Origin: CBDBJR01 sp965206445
GTDB lineage: Bacteria; Pseudomonadota; Gammaproteobacteria; Arenicellales; Poriferihabitantaceae
Reading direction: 5' to 3'
Assembly: GCA_965206445.1 (NCBI GenBank)
Contig: CBDBJR010000002.1
Span: 1,612,001 to 1,676,000, forward strand
DNA: 64,000 nucleotides
In this document: piece by piece, positions 8,652-16,634 of the stretch
Numbering within the stretch: position 1 is the first letter of the stretch
How the letters are laid out: each line of letters begins with the position of its first letter
The notes under the pieces: generated by a model
What the model saw: the letters and a program-made list of their open reading frames with translations, nothing else
What the model was told of the DNA's origin: nothing
Database searches by the model: none
Program-made: the position numbers and the translations under genes

Positions 8652-9626
8652 CTGGATATCATTGCGGATTCTAATTTCTTCATTTACGGTTAACACCCTT
8701 CTTGAAAAATTGTCAGGAGGTAGAGTAAGCTTTGGGTCTTCCGGATATAAATCTCGCAGACGTTGATCCTTTAAATCAGTAACCAAACCTCCGTTTTTTA
8801 GCTCTTTTATAATATCTTCAGATAATCTCGCACCGCGAAAAGCACGCTCTCCAATTCGTTTCCCTACCTCATCATTCCATAACCTCATCCTGTGTTCATA
8901 AGGAGCATACAGAGAGTTATCTCTAATCCTGGGTCGATTGCTGTAATAGAATTCAAGTAGCCATTGATGATCCTTATACCATGTGTATTGGGCTATGCGC
9001 CCGCCAATGTATGCCTGTATAAACGCATTTAAAGTGTTACTGCGGCTAAATTCAACATGTGACGTTATTCCGATATGTTCTCTATAAAAATAATAAGCTG
9101 ATGATTTAAGGTCATTTATCAGATAATCGAAATCAGCGTTAAAAAACTCAACATAGTCTCGATTTTTTTGTTTGACGAGTATAATCTGAATATTTCTAGA
9201 AAAGCACTTTCTACTAAGCGAAAGCAGATCATCCAGATGATCTCTATCCGCAAATAGATCAAACTCATCATATATCTTCTTCTTATAGCCCCTGGAATCC
9301 AGATTGAAAGCAATGCTGGATTCGGCAGAGAAGAATTTTACTGAATACTCATCAAAGCAAACACTGTCCCAGGAAAAATCAGTTAACTCGGAAGCAGTGG
9401 TTTTTATCCACGTATTACCATTTTGCAGATTTGAAACCTGATTATGAAAATAATCCAGTTGTTTTTCACTGGGCTTGCTGCGAATTTCAAGCAGATTTAT
9501 GGTTGAATAGAAGCCTATTATAACTAACAATAAACCCGATAAAACATAGAAAAAAAATTTGAATACACTGAATACACATTTAATCAAATATTTCATGATA
9601 AGTTTTATTTTTTTTGCTTGCATCAT
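8637..9626 (-). CDS. Membrane-anchored protein of unknown function
   Basis: 329 residues with no family that I recognise. A basic N-terminus is followed by one hydrophobic segment (about residues 18-42), then a mostly hydrophilic domain rich in aromatic and charged residues, so a signal-anchored protein facing the periplasm is likely. Two ATGs at 9626 and 9623, or a later one at 9596, could start it; no Shine-Dalgarno decides. The stretch is strikingly A+T-rich compared with the genes on either side, a sign of acquisition. Its final residues GNSD and stop are encoded by a 17-bp sequence that matches an element end at 4068-4084, so the protein may be truncated. Confidence 0.55.
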   Translation of the reverse strand: MMQAKKIKLIMKYLIKCVFSVFKFFFYVLSGLLLVIIGFYSTINLLEIRSKPSEKQLDYFHNQVSNLQNGNTWIKTTASELTDFSWDSVCFDEYSVKFFSAESSIAFNLDSRGYKKKIYDEFDLFADRDHLDDLLSLSRKCFSRNIQIILVKQKNRDYVEFFNADFDYLINDLKSSAYYFYREHIGITSHVEFSRSNTLNAFIQAYIGGRIAQYTWYKDHQWLLEFYYSNRPRIRDNSLYAPYEHRMRLWNDEVGKRIGERAFRGARLSEDIIKELKNGGLVTDLKDQRLRDLYPEDPKLTLPPDNFSRRVLTVNEEIRIRNDIQGNSD

Positions 9627-9692
9627 ACTGATTCTGGCTGAACGATTATAAAATTTGATTATAATATCACTATTAAATTAACTGCATTAAAC

Positions 9693-10073
9693 TCAGGAAG
9701 GACAAGAGCAATCCAGGGTTTTTTCCGGTCTGATGTTAACAGAGCAGTTTTCTCCCCCACTATCTATAAAACATGCAGCGGCTGTCAGATTGGAGGGTTC
9801 GTCACATCGACCAGAATGATATATAACAACCAACTTAGATCTAAATCCTGCTGTTTTAGAAAAAGCTATTTTCTCATTAGGTTCGATTTGTGATTTTTCT
9901 ATATGACGAGATAACCCGAGTTTGACATGATCTATACAAACTATACTATTTGATGGGTTTAAAACCGTGTAGTGACTTATAAAAGGCACCCCTAGTCCAA
10001 CATATATAAGATAGGCAAAAATCAGCAACCAGAATATGACCGATAAAGTCAGATAAAAAATATGTTTGCGCAT
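9693..10073 (-). CDS. Small membrane-anchored protein, unknown function
   Basis: 126 residues with an N-terminal hydrophobic helix (about residues 5-28) and a soluble remainder. The remainder contains five cysteines, two of them in the terminal DCSCPS, which fits an oxidised periplasmic domain. I do not recognise the family. It shares the A+T-rich composition of the neighbouring orphan gene, lies 66 bp upstream of it on the same strand, and the two may form a transferred pair. Downstream-strand neighbour is an IS5-type transposase remnant. Confidence 0.5.
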   Translation of the reverse strand: MRKHIFYLTLSVIFWLLIFAYLIYVGLGVPFISHYTVLNPSNSIVCIDHVKLGLSRHIEKSQIEPNEKIAFSKTAGFRSKLVVIYHSGRCDEPSNLTAAACFIDSGGENCSVNIRPEKTLDCSCPS

Positions 10074-10121
10074 GATAAAGTGTATTTATTCAGAATACTT
10101 GCGGGGATTTATTTTCCTATT

Positions 10122-10331
10122 TTACGATAAATGGCGGAAATTGCACAGGGTAGCCTCATCGGGAACCGGCTCTCTACCAGGGTCAATGCCCACAAACCGG
10201 TGCTGGAGAAAATAGATTCGCAGCCTGCGTTCGATGTCTGTCGGGCGACACCCCGCTCCCTTTGGATGGGGATAAAAAGGCCTGGGCGTTTCGGGCTGGA
10301 AGTCAGCAGGAGTGACAACTATCCGGGCACT
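10122..10331 (-). mobile_element. IS5-family transposase remnant with an internal deletion
   Basis: Read leftward from about 10331, one frame gives PFYPHPKGAGCRPTDIERRL, then RIYFLQH, then RFVGIDPGREPVPD and EATLCNFRHL before a TAA at 10122. These blocks match the N-terminal domain of IS5-type transposases in order. The segment normally found between FLQ.W and the R.FVGID/L block, including the 'NLSDPxxEEAL' helix, is missing, so about 20 residues are deleted. There is no start codon and no catalytic domain. The 30 bases at its upstream end recur at 13632-13661. Confidence 0.6.
10302..10331 (+). repeat. 30-bp direct repeat, copy 1 (probable IS end)
   Basis: Thirty bases beginning GTCAGCAGGAGTGACAAC and ending CCGGGCACT are identical to 13632-13661 in the same orientation, and similarity stops sharply on both sides. 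The position at the 5' edge of the transposase remnant suggests it is an IS terminus. Confidence 0.7.
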
Positions 10332-10470
10332 TGTGCAGTCACTAACTCTGTAGTACTGTTCGGCTTATGGTCGAACCCGACCGTGCCAATACAAATGAAA
10401 CTGTTCGGCGTTTGGCGTCGAGCTTTCGTGCGACAACCATAAACCAATCGAATTTTACTGAGAAAAACCG

Positions 10471-11484
10471 ATGAAAACAAAATTCTATGCCTTTTTACTC
10501 CTGCTCACACTCGGCGGCGGCGCACATGCTACCACCTTGTCGGACACCGCGCAAGCCGCCATGCTGAGCAAAAAAATCATCGCCGCCTACACCGCCGAAG
10601 ACTATGCGACGACGACAAAACTGTTTATGGAGTACGATCAATTGTGTGCCGCCCTGCCGCTGCCCCTGATGCTGGTGCGCGCACAGGCCTATTACCACCT
10701 CGGGGAATTTGTCGCCGCGTATCCATTACTCGGCGACTATCTGAACACCGCCTCACCCGACTCGCCGGACTATGACACCGCGCTGGATATGTATGTTGCG
10801 CTGGAAGCAAAGCCCGGAATGACCGAAGCAATTTTAGGTTATGTTGTAGAGAAAAATTTTTATGAAGTCGTCGCCCTGCTGATTAAAGTAGGCGTGTATG
10901 GGCATACGCCGCTACATGAAGCGGCCGGTAAAAACGCCGTAGCGACCGTGACCCTGTTGGTAGAAAGAGGCGCGGCGGTGAATGCGAAGGACAATGATGG
11001 GGATACGCCGCTACATTATGCGGCCGGTAAAAACGCCGTAGCGACCGTGACCCTGTTGGTAGAAAGAGACGCGGCGGTGAATGCGAAGGACCATTTTGGG
11101 CATACGCCGCTACATGAAGCGGCCGGTAACAACGCCGTAGCGACCGTGACCCTGTTGGTAGAAAGAGGCGCGGCGGTGAATGCGAAGGACCATTTTGGGC
11201 ATACGCCGCTACATTTTGCGGCCTTTGGCAACGCCGTAGCGACCGCGACCCTGTTGGTAGAAAGAGGCGCGGCGGTGAATGCGAAGGACGATGATGGGTG
11301 GACGCCGCTACATTTTGCGGCCTGTAGCAATGCCGTAGCGACCGCGACCCTGTTGATTGAAAGAGGCGCGGTGGTGAATGCGAAGGACCATTATGGTCAT
11401 ACGTCGCTAGATTATACGACACTCTTCGGCGCCGACACCGCTGAAACCGCCGCCTTGCTCCGCCAACACGGCGGCAAAGAGTAG
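10471..11484 (+). CDS. Secreted ankyrin-repeat protein with near-identical tandem repeats
   Basis: 337 residues. The N-terminus MKTKFYAFLLLLTLGGGAHA is a typical Sec signal peptide. Residues about 22-140 form an alpha-helical, TPR-like region. From about residue 145 there are five to six 33-residue ankyrin repeats built on GHTPLH-AA-NAVAT-TLLVERGAAVNAKD, and the last unit is degenerate (GHTSLDYTTLF). The DNA of the 99-bp units is almost unchanged between copies, which points to recent expansion or gene conversion. Ankyrin repeats bind proteins; secretion suggests a partner in the envelope or a host or neighbour cell, but nothing in the neighbourhood identifies it. Confidence 0.85.
   Translation: MKTKFYAFLLLLTLGGGAHATTLSDTAQAAMLSKKIIAAYTAEDYATTTKLFMEYDQLCAALPLPLMLVRAQAYYHLGEFVAAYPLLGDYLNTASPDSPDYDTALDMYVALEAKPGMTEAILGYVVEKNFYEVVALLIKVGVYGHTPLHEAAGKNAVATVTLLVERGAAVNAKDNDGDTPLHYAAGKNAVATVTLLVERDAAVNAKDHFGHTPLHEAAGNNAVATVTLLVERGAAVNAKDHFGHTPLHFAAFGNAVATATLLVERGAAVNAKDDDGWTPLHFAACSNAVATATLLIERGAVVNAKDHYGHTSLDYTTLFGADTAETAALLRQHGGKE
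10900..11400 (+). repeat. 99-bp coding tandem repeat array (ankyrin units)
   Basis: About five units of 99 bp. Landmarks GCATACGCCGCTACAT, AACGCCGTAGCGACCG and GCGGTGAATGCGAAGGAC recur at 99-bp spacing with few substitutions, mostly in the variable ankyrin loop positions (NDGD, HFGH, DDGW, HYGH). Confidence 0.9.
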
Positions 11485-11939
11485 GTCGCGCTTCACCCGC
11501 CGCAAATCCGACCTTATACGGATTCGCTGACCGGCGTGCCGTCGGGCTTGCATTTCGACGCCGGCGCCACCAAGGGTGTGGCGAGAGGCCTGATGGATGC
11601 GAATACGGTCGACACCTGCACGGTAACGTATTGCGCGCGCGACCGATACAACCCCACCGGACGCAAATCCGCGCGGGCGCTGATTACCACGACGGGGCGG
11701 ACACAGCCGCGTAACAAGGGTAAATTACCACTATGCGCAAAAACACAACCACGCCGACGTTGGATGCGTTGCGAAACACCCTCACAGAGTGAGGGCAAGT
11801 TAAAAGTTGAAAATATTCTTGCCGCCTGTGGAATGCTTGTGTTGAGGCTTACGAAGGAGACACTGAACGTGTTATTTAAGGAAGAACAGAAATAGAATTG
11901 AACGGGCAAAGCGGCTAAAGCTATCGCACAAGCGTGCTG
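11485..11939. other. Intergenic, no supported gene
   Basis: A 119-codon plus-strand frame exists at 11536-11895, but it has no recognisable similarity, no signal sequence and no good ribosome binding site. The frame stays open upstream to the ankyrin gene stop, so the stretch may be an eroded gene. The last 150 bp are A+T-richer than the rest. Confidence 0.4.
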
Positions 11940-12905
11940 TTATTCGGTCAAGAAATTCGCCTCCAACAATTCCTTCCGCCTCGGATACCAGCCATCATAC
12001 GAATCGGCTTTAAGCGTCTTGATGGCAAACACTGGATCGACGCCTCGTTCCAGAAAAAATTCAAAATGCCTGTAAATTTCTTCTTGTGTATCCTCATATA
12101 CCCACGCCGCAAAATCGAAAACGCTGTTCCACCCTTCGTCTTCTTTGTTGTCTTCGTAGTAGAATTTGATATCGTCAACATTCCACCAACTACGATGGAA
12201 TCCAATTTTAGAACCGCGCTCCAAAGTTCTATTCTTGCCGCCAAGAAGCAGCGTTGGGCATGCGCTGAAGCAAATATCAATTGCGCGCGTGTCCAAATCA
12301 TAATCAATAATCAGATCGGAAATTTCAAATGCTTCTTCGATATCACCGCCCCAACTGGTCAGATGCACAATCTTGATATCTGCATTTTCTTTTAGCACTT
12401 TTTCGAAATAATCACGGTCGCCAAAAGTAATCTCTTGCCCTTCTACTGTGGCCGCCAAGTCGGTGTTGTAGTGTAAAATCTCGCCTTTGACCACAAACTT
12501 CGGATTGAATCGTGGCGTGCTGCTGATTTCCTTGCCCTTGTCATACACCACATCGTCAATTCTGCCGTCCCCCCACCGAATCTCCCACTTTCCGTGTTCC
12601 TCGCCGTTCACCATTGTGCCGACGGATATTTGCTTGTTATCCCCATATTCCCATGTCTGCGCGCCCTTACCGTCAGGCACCCCGGCTTTGCACTGCCCGG
12701 ACCAAGTGACTTTTTCATCGGTTTCCGGATGCGGATCCCACACATAGCAGTCATCATGATTCGATGCCTTCATCCAGCATGCCGAGTCCCCTCTTTTAGT
12801 TGGTTCGTTGCATTTCGGCGTTAGTCTGGAAGTATCGGCGGAGCTCGCCAGCGGCACGGAAACTAACAAAGCGATTAGGAACAGTGCGATGCGTCTGGTT
12901 TTCAT
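11940..12905 (-). CDS. Secreted MORN-domain protein with a ClpP/crotonase-like domain
   Basis: 321 residues from the ATG at 12905. A Sec signal peptide covers residues 1-22 (FLIALLVSVPLASSA). Residues about 66-125 contain MORN-type units (WSGQCKAGVPDGKGAQTWEY, then NGEEHGKWEIRWGDG). Residues about 140-250 resemble the periplasmic ClpP-like family (COG3904 type): VHLTSWGGDIEEAFEISDLI corresponds to the glycine loop, and ICFSACPTLLLGGKNRTL carries the candidate nucleophile Ser214 before Ala-Cys, followed by IGFHRSW with His237. That would make it a serine hydrolase or peptidase. The pairing with MORN repeats is unusual, and catalysis is inferred from motifs only. Confidence 0.75.
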   Translation of the reverse strand: MKTRRIALFLIALLVSVPLASSADTSRLTPKCNEPTKRGDSACWMKASNHDDCYVWDPHPETDEKVTWSGQCKAGVPDGKGAQTWEYGDNKQISVGTMVNGEEHGKWEIRWGDGRIDDVVYDKGKEISSTPRFNPKFVVKGEILHYNTDLAATVEGQEITFGDRDYFEKVLKENADIKIVHLTSWGGDIEEAFEISDLIIDYDLDTRAIDICFSACPTLLLGGKNRTLERGSKIGFHRSWWNVDDIKFYYEDNKEDEGWNSVFDFAAWVYEDTQEEIYRHFEFFLERGVDPVFAIKTLKADSYDGWYPRRKELLEANFLTE

Positions 12906-12944
12906 TAGTTGACCCTCCACGGTATAACTTGATTTACCCGACAA

Positions 12945-13096
12945 TCAAGGCAAACTGATACTGATTAACACAATAAACGCACCCAGCCCCGCACCGACAC
13001 TAAGCAATACCCGCCTGCCAACAAGAAAAAACACCGCCAGCCCAATAGCGGCCCCGGTCAAGCGAATCCACAGTGCGGTTTCTGCCAGCGGGCCCA
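12945..13096 (-). pseudogene. Duplicated 3' fragment of azlD
   Basis: The minus strand encodes the last ~49 codons of AzlD (GPLAETALWIRL...LISISLP and stop), matching the intact gene at 15550-15885. I count 13 differences in about 156 aligned bases. The frame is undamaged, but there is no start or 5' part. Similarity continues a few bases past the stop and ends near 13096. Confidence 0.85.
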
Positions 13097-13213
13097 ATCG
13101 TAACACTAAACCGGGACGCCCCGGGCTGCCCTGTCAAGTTAGACCCGGTCTCGCGGGCCGCACCCGGTAGCTCCCCATTTGACAAGCCAATCAGTGCGCT
13201 GGCAACCACAAAA

Positions 13214-13645
13214 ATGCCCATCGTGGAAAACCTGAAGGCAGCCCTCGCAAAACTGAAAAGCGGCGGCGAATCCGGCAACAGCACAGCCGCCCCCGAAAAC
13301 CCAAATCCGGAGCGAACCACACGGCAACCGGCTGCCGACGGCGGAACCGTAAGTGACCCGTTCGCCGCCGACACCGCCCCCACCAACGCAGACCTCGGCC
13401 AGTTTTACGCACTGGAAAAACAACGCAAGGACCGCAAGGAACAAGAACATCGTGAAAGAGAATGGCAGAGAGAGCAGGAACGTCAGCAAGCCCAGCAACA
13501 GCAGGCAAGGCGGGAAGAAGAACAGCGGGCAAGACGAGCACAGGAACAAAGCCGGCAACGACAGGATGCCTGGACCAGTGTCATCAATATCCTCGAGACA
13601 CTGGTGGAAATCAAAGAAATCAAGGAGCGCCGTCAGCAGGAGTGA
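13214..13645 (+). CDS. Charged coiled-coil protein, unknown function
   Basis: 143 residues from the ATG at 13214 (an in-frame ATG at 13073 is less likely because it overlaps the azlD remnant). There is no signal peptide. A low-complexity Pro/Thr/Ala linker at residues about 18-60 is followed by a long Arg/Glu/Gln-rich heptad-like region (about 70-120) and a C-terminal helix VINILETLVEIKEIKERRQQ. I recognise no family; a structural or scaffold role is the most that can be said. Its last four codons and stop lie in the 30-bp IS-like repeat at 13632, so the C-terminus may have been created by an insertion. Confidence 0.45.
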   Translation: MPIVENLKAALAKLKSGGESGNSTAAPENPNPERTTRQPAADGGTVSDPFAADTAPTNADLGQFYALEKQRKDRKEQEHREREWQREQERQQAQQQQARREEEQRARRAQEQSRQRQDAWTSVINILETLVEIKEIKERRQQE

Positions 13646-13661
13646 CAACTATCCGGGCACT
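13632..13661 (+). repeat. 30-bp direct repeat, copy 2
   Basis: Identical to 10302-10331 and in the same orientation. It provides the codons RQQE and the TGA stop of the coiled-coil gene. Confidence 0.7.
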
Positions 13662-14210
13662 GTATAAGCTCAGAAACCTTTGGCACTCCGCCCCAAGAGG
13701 AGAGCCATGCAAACCCACTATTCTGGATACCGCATCCAGGGTTTTCACTGAGCAACCCATTTCTAGTCGCCCGTAACACCGTCATCTCCCACCATATCCT
13801 CAACCTGCAAACCCCGCTACAACTCCGCTTCCCCTAGCCACTGCCGACTTACCAAAGGTGCTGGACCTATACAAGCGGATGAAAATTAGAATAAAGTGTA
13901 GTAGCATTTTGTCACGGTGGAGGGCCTTGTTGATATGGTTTAGGGCTATTATTTTCAAGGTCTTTCCGCCTCTTCGTGCAATATCCAGGCTAGTGCTACA
14001 CCCAAGGCATTCGCTAAGCACCTCCTAGTTTAAGGGTGGATCATACCTGTCGCTAAGGTCGGCTGGTTCGAAAATATGGACTGAGTCCCTACTGTAATTT
14101 TTCTTTCGCATGCACCGGTTCCAAAAGTCATGGGTGTTGAAAAAGAATTGTTGGAATATAGCAGTAAAAAAATACCACATAGCTAACAACTGACGATAAG
14201 AAGCTTTTCA
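13662..14210. other. Intergenic mosaic, no supported gene
   Basis: The first ~29 bp (13662-13690, GTATAAGCTCAG...TTTGGCACT) match 15490-15518 downstream of azlD with a few changes, so this is another piece of the azlD-region duplication. The remaining ~520 bp show only short frames on both strands, no RNA gene that I recognise and no clear signals. Confidence 0.45.
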
Positions 14211-15239
14211 TCATTCCGCGGCTTCATTTTTCTGAGATACAATACTAGTTATTTCTTGATTAATTACGGAAAGTTTCTGTGAGAGATTACTTTCAAGTGC
14301 CTGGACCAGTGCTTTCAAAATGGCGAGACGCGTGCTTGTTCTATCTTTCATTGATGCAGTGGCGAAGGTATCTTCCGTTGATGCAGTGGCGAAAGTATCT
14401 TCCGTTGATGCAGCGGAGAAAGCATCTTCCATTGATGCAGCGAAGGAAGTATCTTCCATTGATACACCGGCGATAGTATCTTCCGTTGATGCAGCGGCGA
14501 TAGTATCTTGCGTTGATGCAGCGGCGAAAGTATCTTCCGTTGATGCAGCGGCGATAGTATCTTGCGTTGATGCAGCGGCGAAAGTATCTTGCGTTGATGC
14601 AGCGGCGATAGTATCTTCCGTTGATGCAGCGGCGATAGTATCTTGCATTGATGCAGCGGCGATAGTATCTTGCATTGATGCAGCGGCGAAAGTATCTTCC
14701 GTTGATGCACGCCCGATCGTTGATGCAGACAAGGTTTTAATCTCTTGTCTCTGGAGTTGTGCGTTCGATTTGGATAAGATTTCGATATTTTTCCTAACAT
14801 AAGCAAGTCGGTTCGCGTTTTGAAAAGCTTGTTCTGCATGCGATTCTAGTCTAGTAAGCTGCCCAAACAGATTTTGCGCAGATTCTACTGATTTCTTGTA
14901 GTCTGAATATTCATTTGGGCAAGCTTGAGACGGAGGTGTAAAAAGAACAAACCGTAAACATTGATTTAGTAACTTACAAGACGTATCAGCTGCTTTAAGG
15001 ATAGAAAAGTTCCCAACGTTCAATCCTTCAAGCGGCGGTGTTTCTAGACTAATTTTTGTCTCTGTAATCGCGCGAAATTTTTTGCCAATAGCGTTGACAG
15101 ATGAAGATGCCGTCTTTTCGTACCCTCGAATGTCGTCGGAGCAAATGTCATTATGCAATAACATAATCACGGTAATTGTGAGCCCCAATAATAAGAGAGT
15201 CCCCATTGATATTCCAATCTGTTTTTTGTTCATCAACAC
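14211..15239 (-). CDS. Membrane-anchored protein with a nonapeptide repeat tract
   Basis: 342 residues. A short basic N-terminus precedes one transmembrane helix (about residues 8-30). Residues 31-165 are mostly alpha-helical with five cysteines. Then comes a tract of about 14 nine-residue repeats (consensus ASTEDTFAA or ASTQDTIAA, about residues 172-300) and an alpha-helical C-terminus. Composition suggests an extended acidic, Ser/Thr/Ala-rich spacer between two helical domains, with the protein facing the periplasm or cell surface. No family is recognised. Copy number probably varies because the DNA repeat is nearly perfect. Confidence 0.7.
   Translation of the reverse strand: MLMNKKQIGISMGTLLLLGLTITVIMLLHNDICSDDIRGYEKTASSSVNAIGKKFRAITETKISLETPPLEGLNVGNFSILKAADTSCKLLNQCLRFVLFTPPSQACPNEYSDYKKSVESAQNLFGQLTRLESHAEQAFQNANRLAYVRKNIEILSKSNAQLQRQEIKTLSASTIGRASTEDTFAAASMQDTIAAASMQDTIAAASTEDTIAAASTQDTFAAASTQDTIAAASTEDTFAAASTQDTIAAASTEDTIAGVSMEDTSFAASMEDAFSAASTEDTFATASTEDTFATASMKDRTSTRLAILKALVQALESNLSQKLSVINQEITSIVSQKNEAAE
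14350..14715. repeat. 27-bp coding minisatellite (VNTR)
   Basis: About 14 tandem units of 27 bp with consensus GATGCAGCGGCGATAGTATC followed by TTCCGTT. Two alternating versions occur (GCGATAG/GCGAAAG and TTCC/TTGC). Units at the low-coordinate end are more diverged than the central ones, the usual picture of repeats homogenised in the middle. Confidence 0.92.
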
Positions 15240-15549
15240 CCTACCTCATACTTATATAAAACGTTCGAATACAGGCTTGTGTGGGCCTCTAACATTAAAG
15301 CATTTGTCTTGTGGGCGAAGCCTACCAGATAAATGCGCGTTGAACTAAGCCGCGCCCTAATGTTTATTTGGACTACTAAGAAATTGCTTTTTTGTCAGTT
15401 AAACAACCCATCAATCCACCATATACATAGCCAAATTTGCTTCATGTTGATATCGACTTTATCAGGGTGACGGATATCTTGTCAAGCCGGCGTATAAGTC
15501 CAGTACCTTTGGCACTTCCGTCTGACCTGCATACTAAATTACCCAACAA
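15240..15549. other. Intergenic, holds the source of a short duplicated block
   Basis: No gene is seen. Bases 15490-15518 are the counterpart of 13662-13690, and the block adjoining the azlD stop is the counterpart of 12932-12944. An A+T-rich patch near 15365-15440 could hold a promoter for the repeat-protein gene, which starts at 15239. Confidence 0.4.
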
Positions 15550-15885
15550 TCAAGGCAAGTTGATACTGATTAAAACAATAAACACACCCAGCCCCGCACC
15601 AACACTAAGCAACACCCGCCTGCCGGCAAGAAAAAACACCGCCAGCCCAATGGCAGCCCCAATCAAGCGAATCCACAGAGCGGTTTCTGCCAGCGGGCCC
15701 ACCGGAAGCCACAACATACGGCTGATTAGCCCCGCAATCATGGCGTAAGCAACGCAGGTAAACCATTGAAACAAGTTGCTGTTCGGGTCTATTTTCTGCG
15801 CCAGCCAGGTCCCAATCAGGCGCCAGATATAGGTTGCTGCAATGGCGCCGCCAATCAGCAGCCACAGCTCCGCCCGCTCATTCAT
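15550..15885 (-). CDS. azlD: Branched-chain amino acid exporter small subunit, AzlD family
   Basis: 111 residues from the ATG at 15885, with four hydrophobic segments as expected for AzlD, the small partner of AzlC in branched-chain amino acid (and analogue) efflux. It begins with a charged stretch MNERAELW and a first helix LLIGGAIAATYIW, and ends in a helix followed by ISINLP. Its start overlaps the azlC stop by 4 bp (ATGA), so synthesis of the two is coupled. The 3' half exists a second time as a remnant at 12945-13096. Confidence 0.85.
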   Translation of the reverse strand: MNERAELWLLIGGAIAATYIWRLIGTWLAQKIDPNSNLFQWFTCVAYAMIAGLISRMLWLPVGPLAETALWIRLIGAAIGLAVFFLAGRRVLLSVGAGLGVFIVLISINLP

Positions 15886-16634
15886 GTCCCTTGAGATTCC
15901 GTTGAATTGGCCTGCTGCCCGGGCGGCTGCCTGAAAAAGCGTTGATACAGCCAAAAGGCCGCACTGCCGCCAATCAGGCCGGTCGCCAGCAGCCCCCATT
16001 CGGGGGAGAGCAGGTGCAACACCGGGCCAAGCGGCACGCCAATCAACAGTGCAATGACGCCCGCCCGCTGTTTTGTCGCTGCCAGCATGACGGTGAAGAA
16101 CAGCGGATTCAGAAATATCAGCCCCAGGGCGATAGCCGGATTCAGCGCTTCAACGGCGAAATAGCCTGTCGCCGTGCCGATCAAACCCGCGGCCATGCAA
16201 ATCAGTGCAAATACGATGAAATAGCGCGGCCGCATCGGCACCGCAATGTCGGGAAAAGCCTTGAGGCCGGCCGCCCATGAGTTTATCGACAGCAGTTGCA
16301 CCAACAGGTACATCCAGCCAAACCGGCGCAGACCGCCCCGCATCAGGGGAATAAACGAGACCGCCATCGGCAGAAACCGGGCATTCGCCAGGGACACGGC
16401 AAGGGCGACAAAAACCGCCGACACCCCGGCGGTGTGCATTTCAACCAGCGCCACCTGGCCCGGCAGGCCCCAGACGCCGGCCGTGGTGCTGATGGCCATG
16501 CCCAGGGTCAGGCCGGTTTCGCGCGCCAGTGAACCGAACCCGGTCATGCTGGCAATCAGCATGATGACCGGAAACCCGAGGGCATCTTTGAGCGCGCGCC
16601 GATATACCGCGCGGGGCGTGTCGATTGGGTTCAT
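15882..16634 (-). CDS. azlC: Branched-chain amino acid exporter large subunit, AzlC family
   Basis: 250 residues from the ATG at 16634 (MNPIDTPRAVYRRALKDALG), which fits the family's N-terminus; an in-frame ATG at 16682 would add 16 basic residues. Neither has a clear Shine-Dalgarno. The protein is an inner-membrane protein with about seven hydrophobic segments. It shows AzlC-like stretches such as MTGFGSLARETGLTLG, SLANARFLPMAVSFIPLMRG and LNPLFFTVMLAATK. With AzlD it forms an exporter of branched-chain amino acids. Confidence 0.83.
   Translation of the reverse strand: MNPIDTPRAVYRRALKDALGFPVIMLIASMTGFGSLARETGLTLGMAISTTAGVWGLPGQVALVEMHTAGVSAVFVALAVSLANARFLPMAVSFIPLMRGGLRRFGWMYLLVQLLSINSWAAGLKAFPDIAVPMRPRYFIVFALICMAAGLIGTATGYFAVEALNPAIALGLIFLNPLFFTVMLAATKQRAGVIALLIGVPLGPVLHLLSPEWGLLATGLIGGSAAFWLYQRFFRQPPGQQANSTESQGT

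Noticed and set aside
11536..11895. Possible 119-residue gene
   Set aside because: No Shine-Dalgarno, no domain, no signal sequence; described only as an unassigned gap.
13073..13213. Longer start for the coiled-coil gene
   Set aside because: The upstream part overlaps the edge of the azlD remnant and has no coiled-coil character.
13800..14021. 73-residue frame on the minus strand
   Set aside because: No similarity or start signals; sequence around it looks non-coding.
14350..14715. CRISPR array
   Set aside because: The 27-bp units follow each other without spacers and keep a reading frame; this is a coding minisatellite.
14320..14802. Plus-strand gene through the minisatellite
   Set aside because: The open frame is a consequence of the repeat lacking stops on the other strand; it has no ribosome binding site or non-repeat similarity, while the minus strand has a clear membrane protein.
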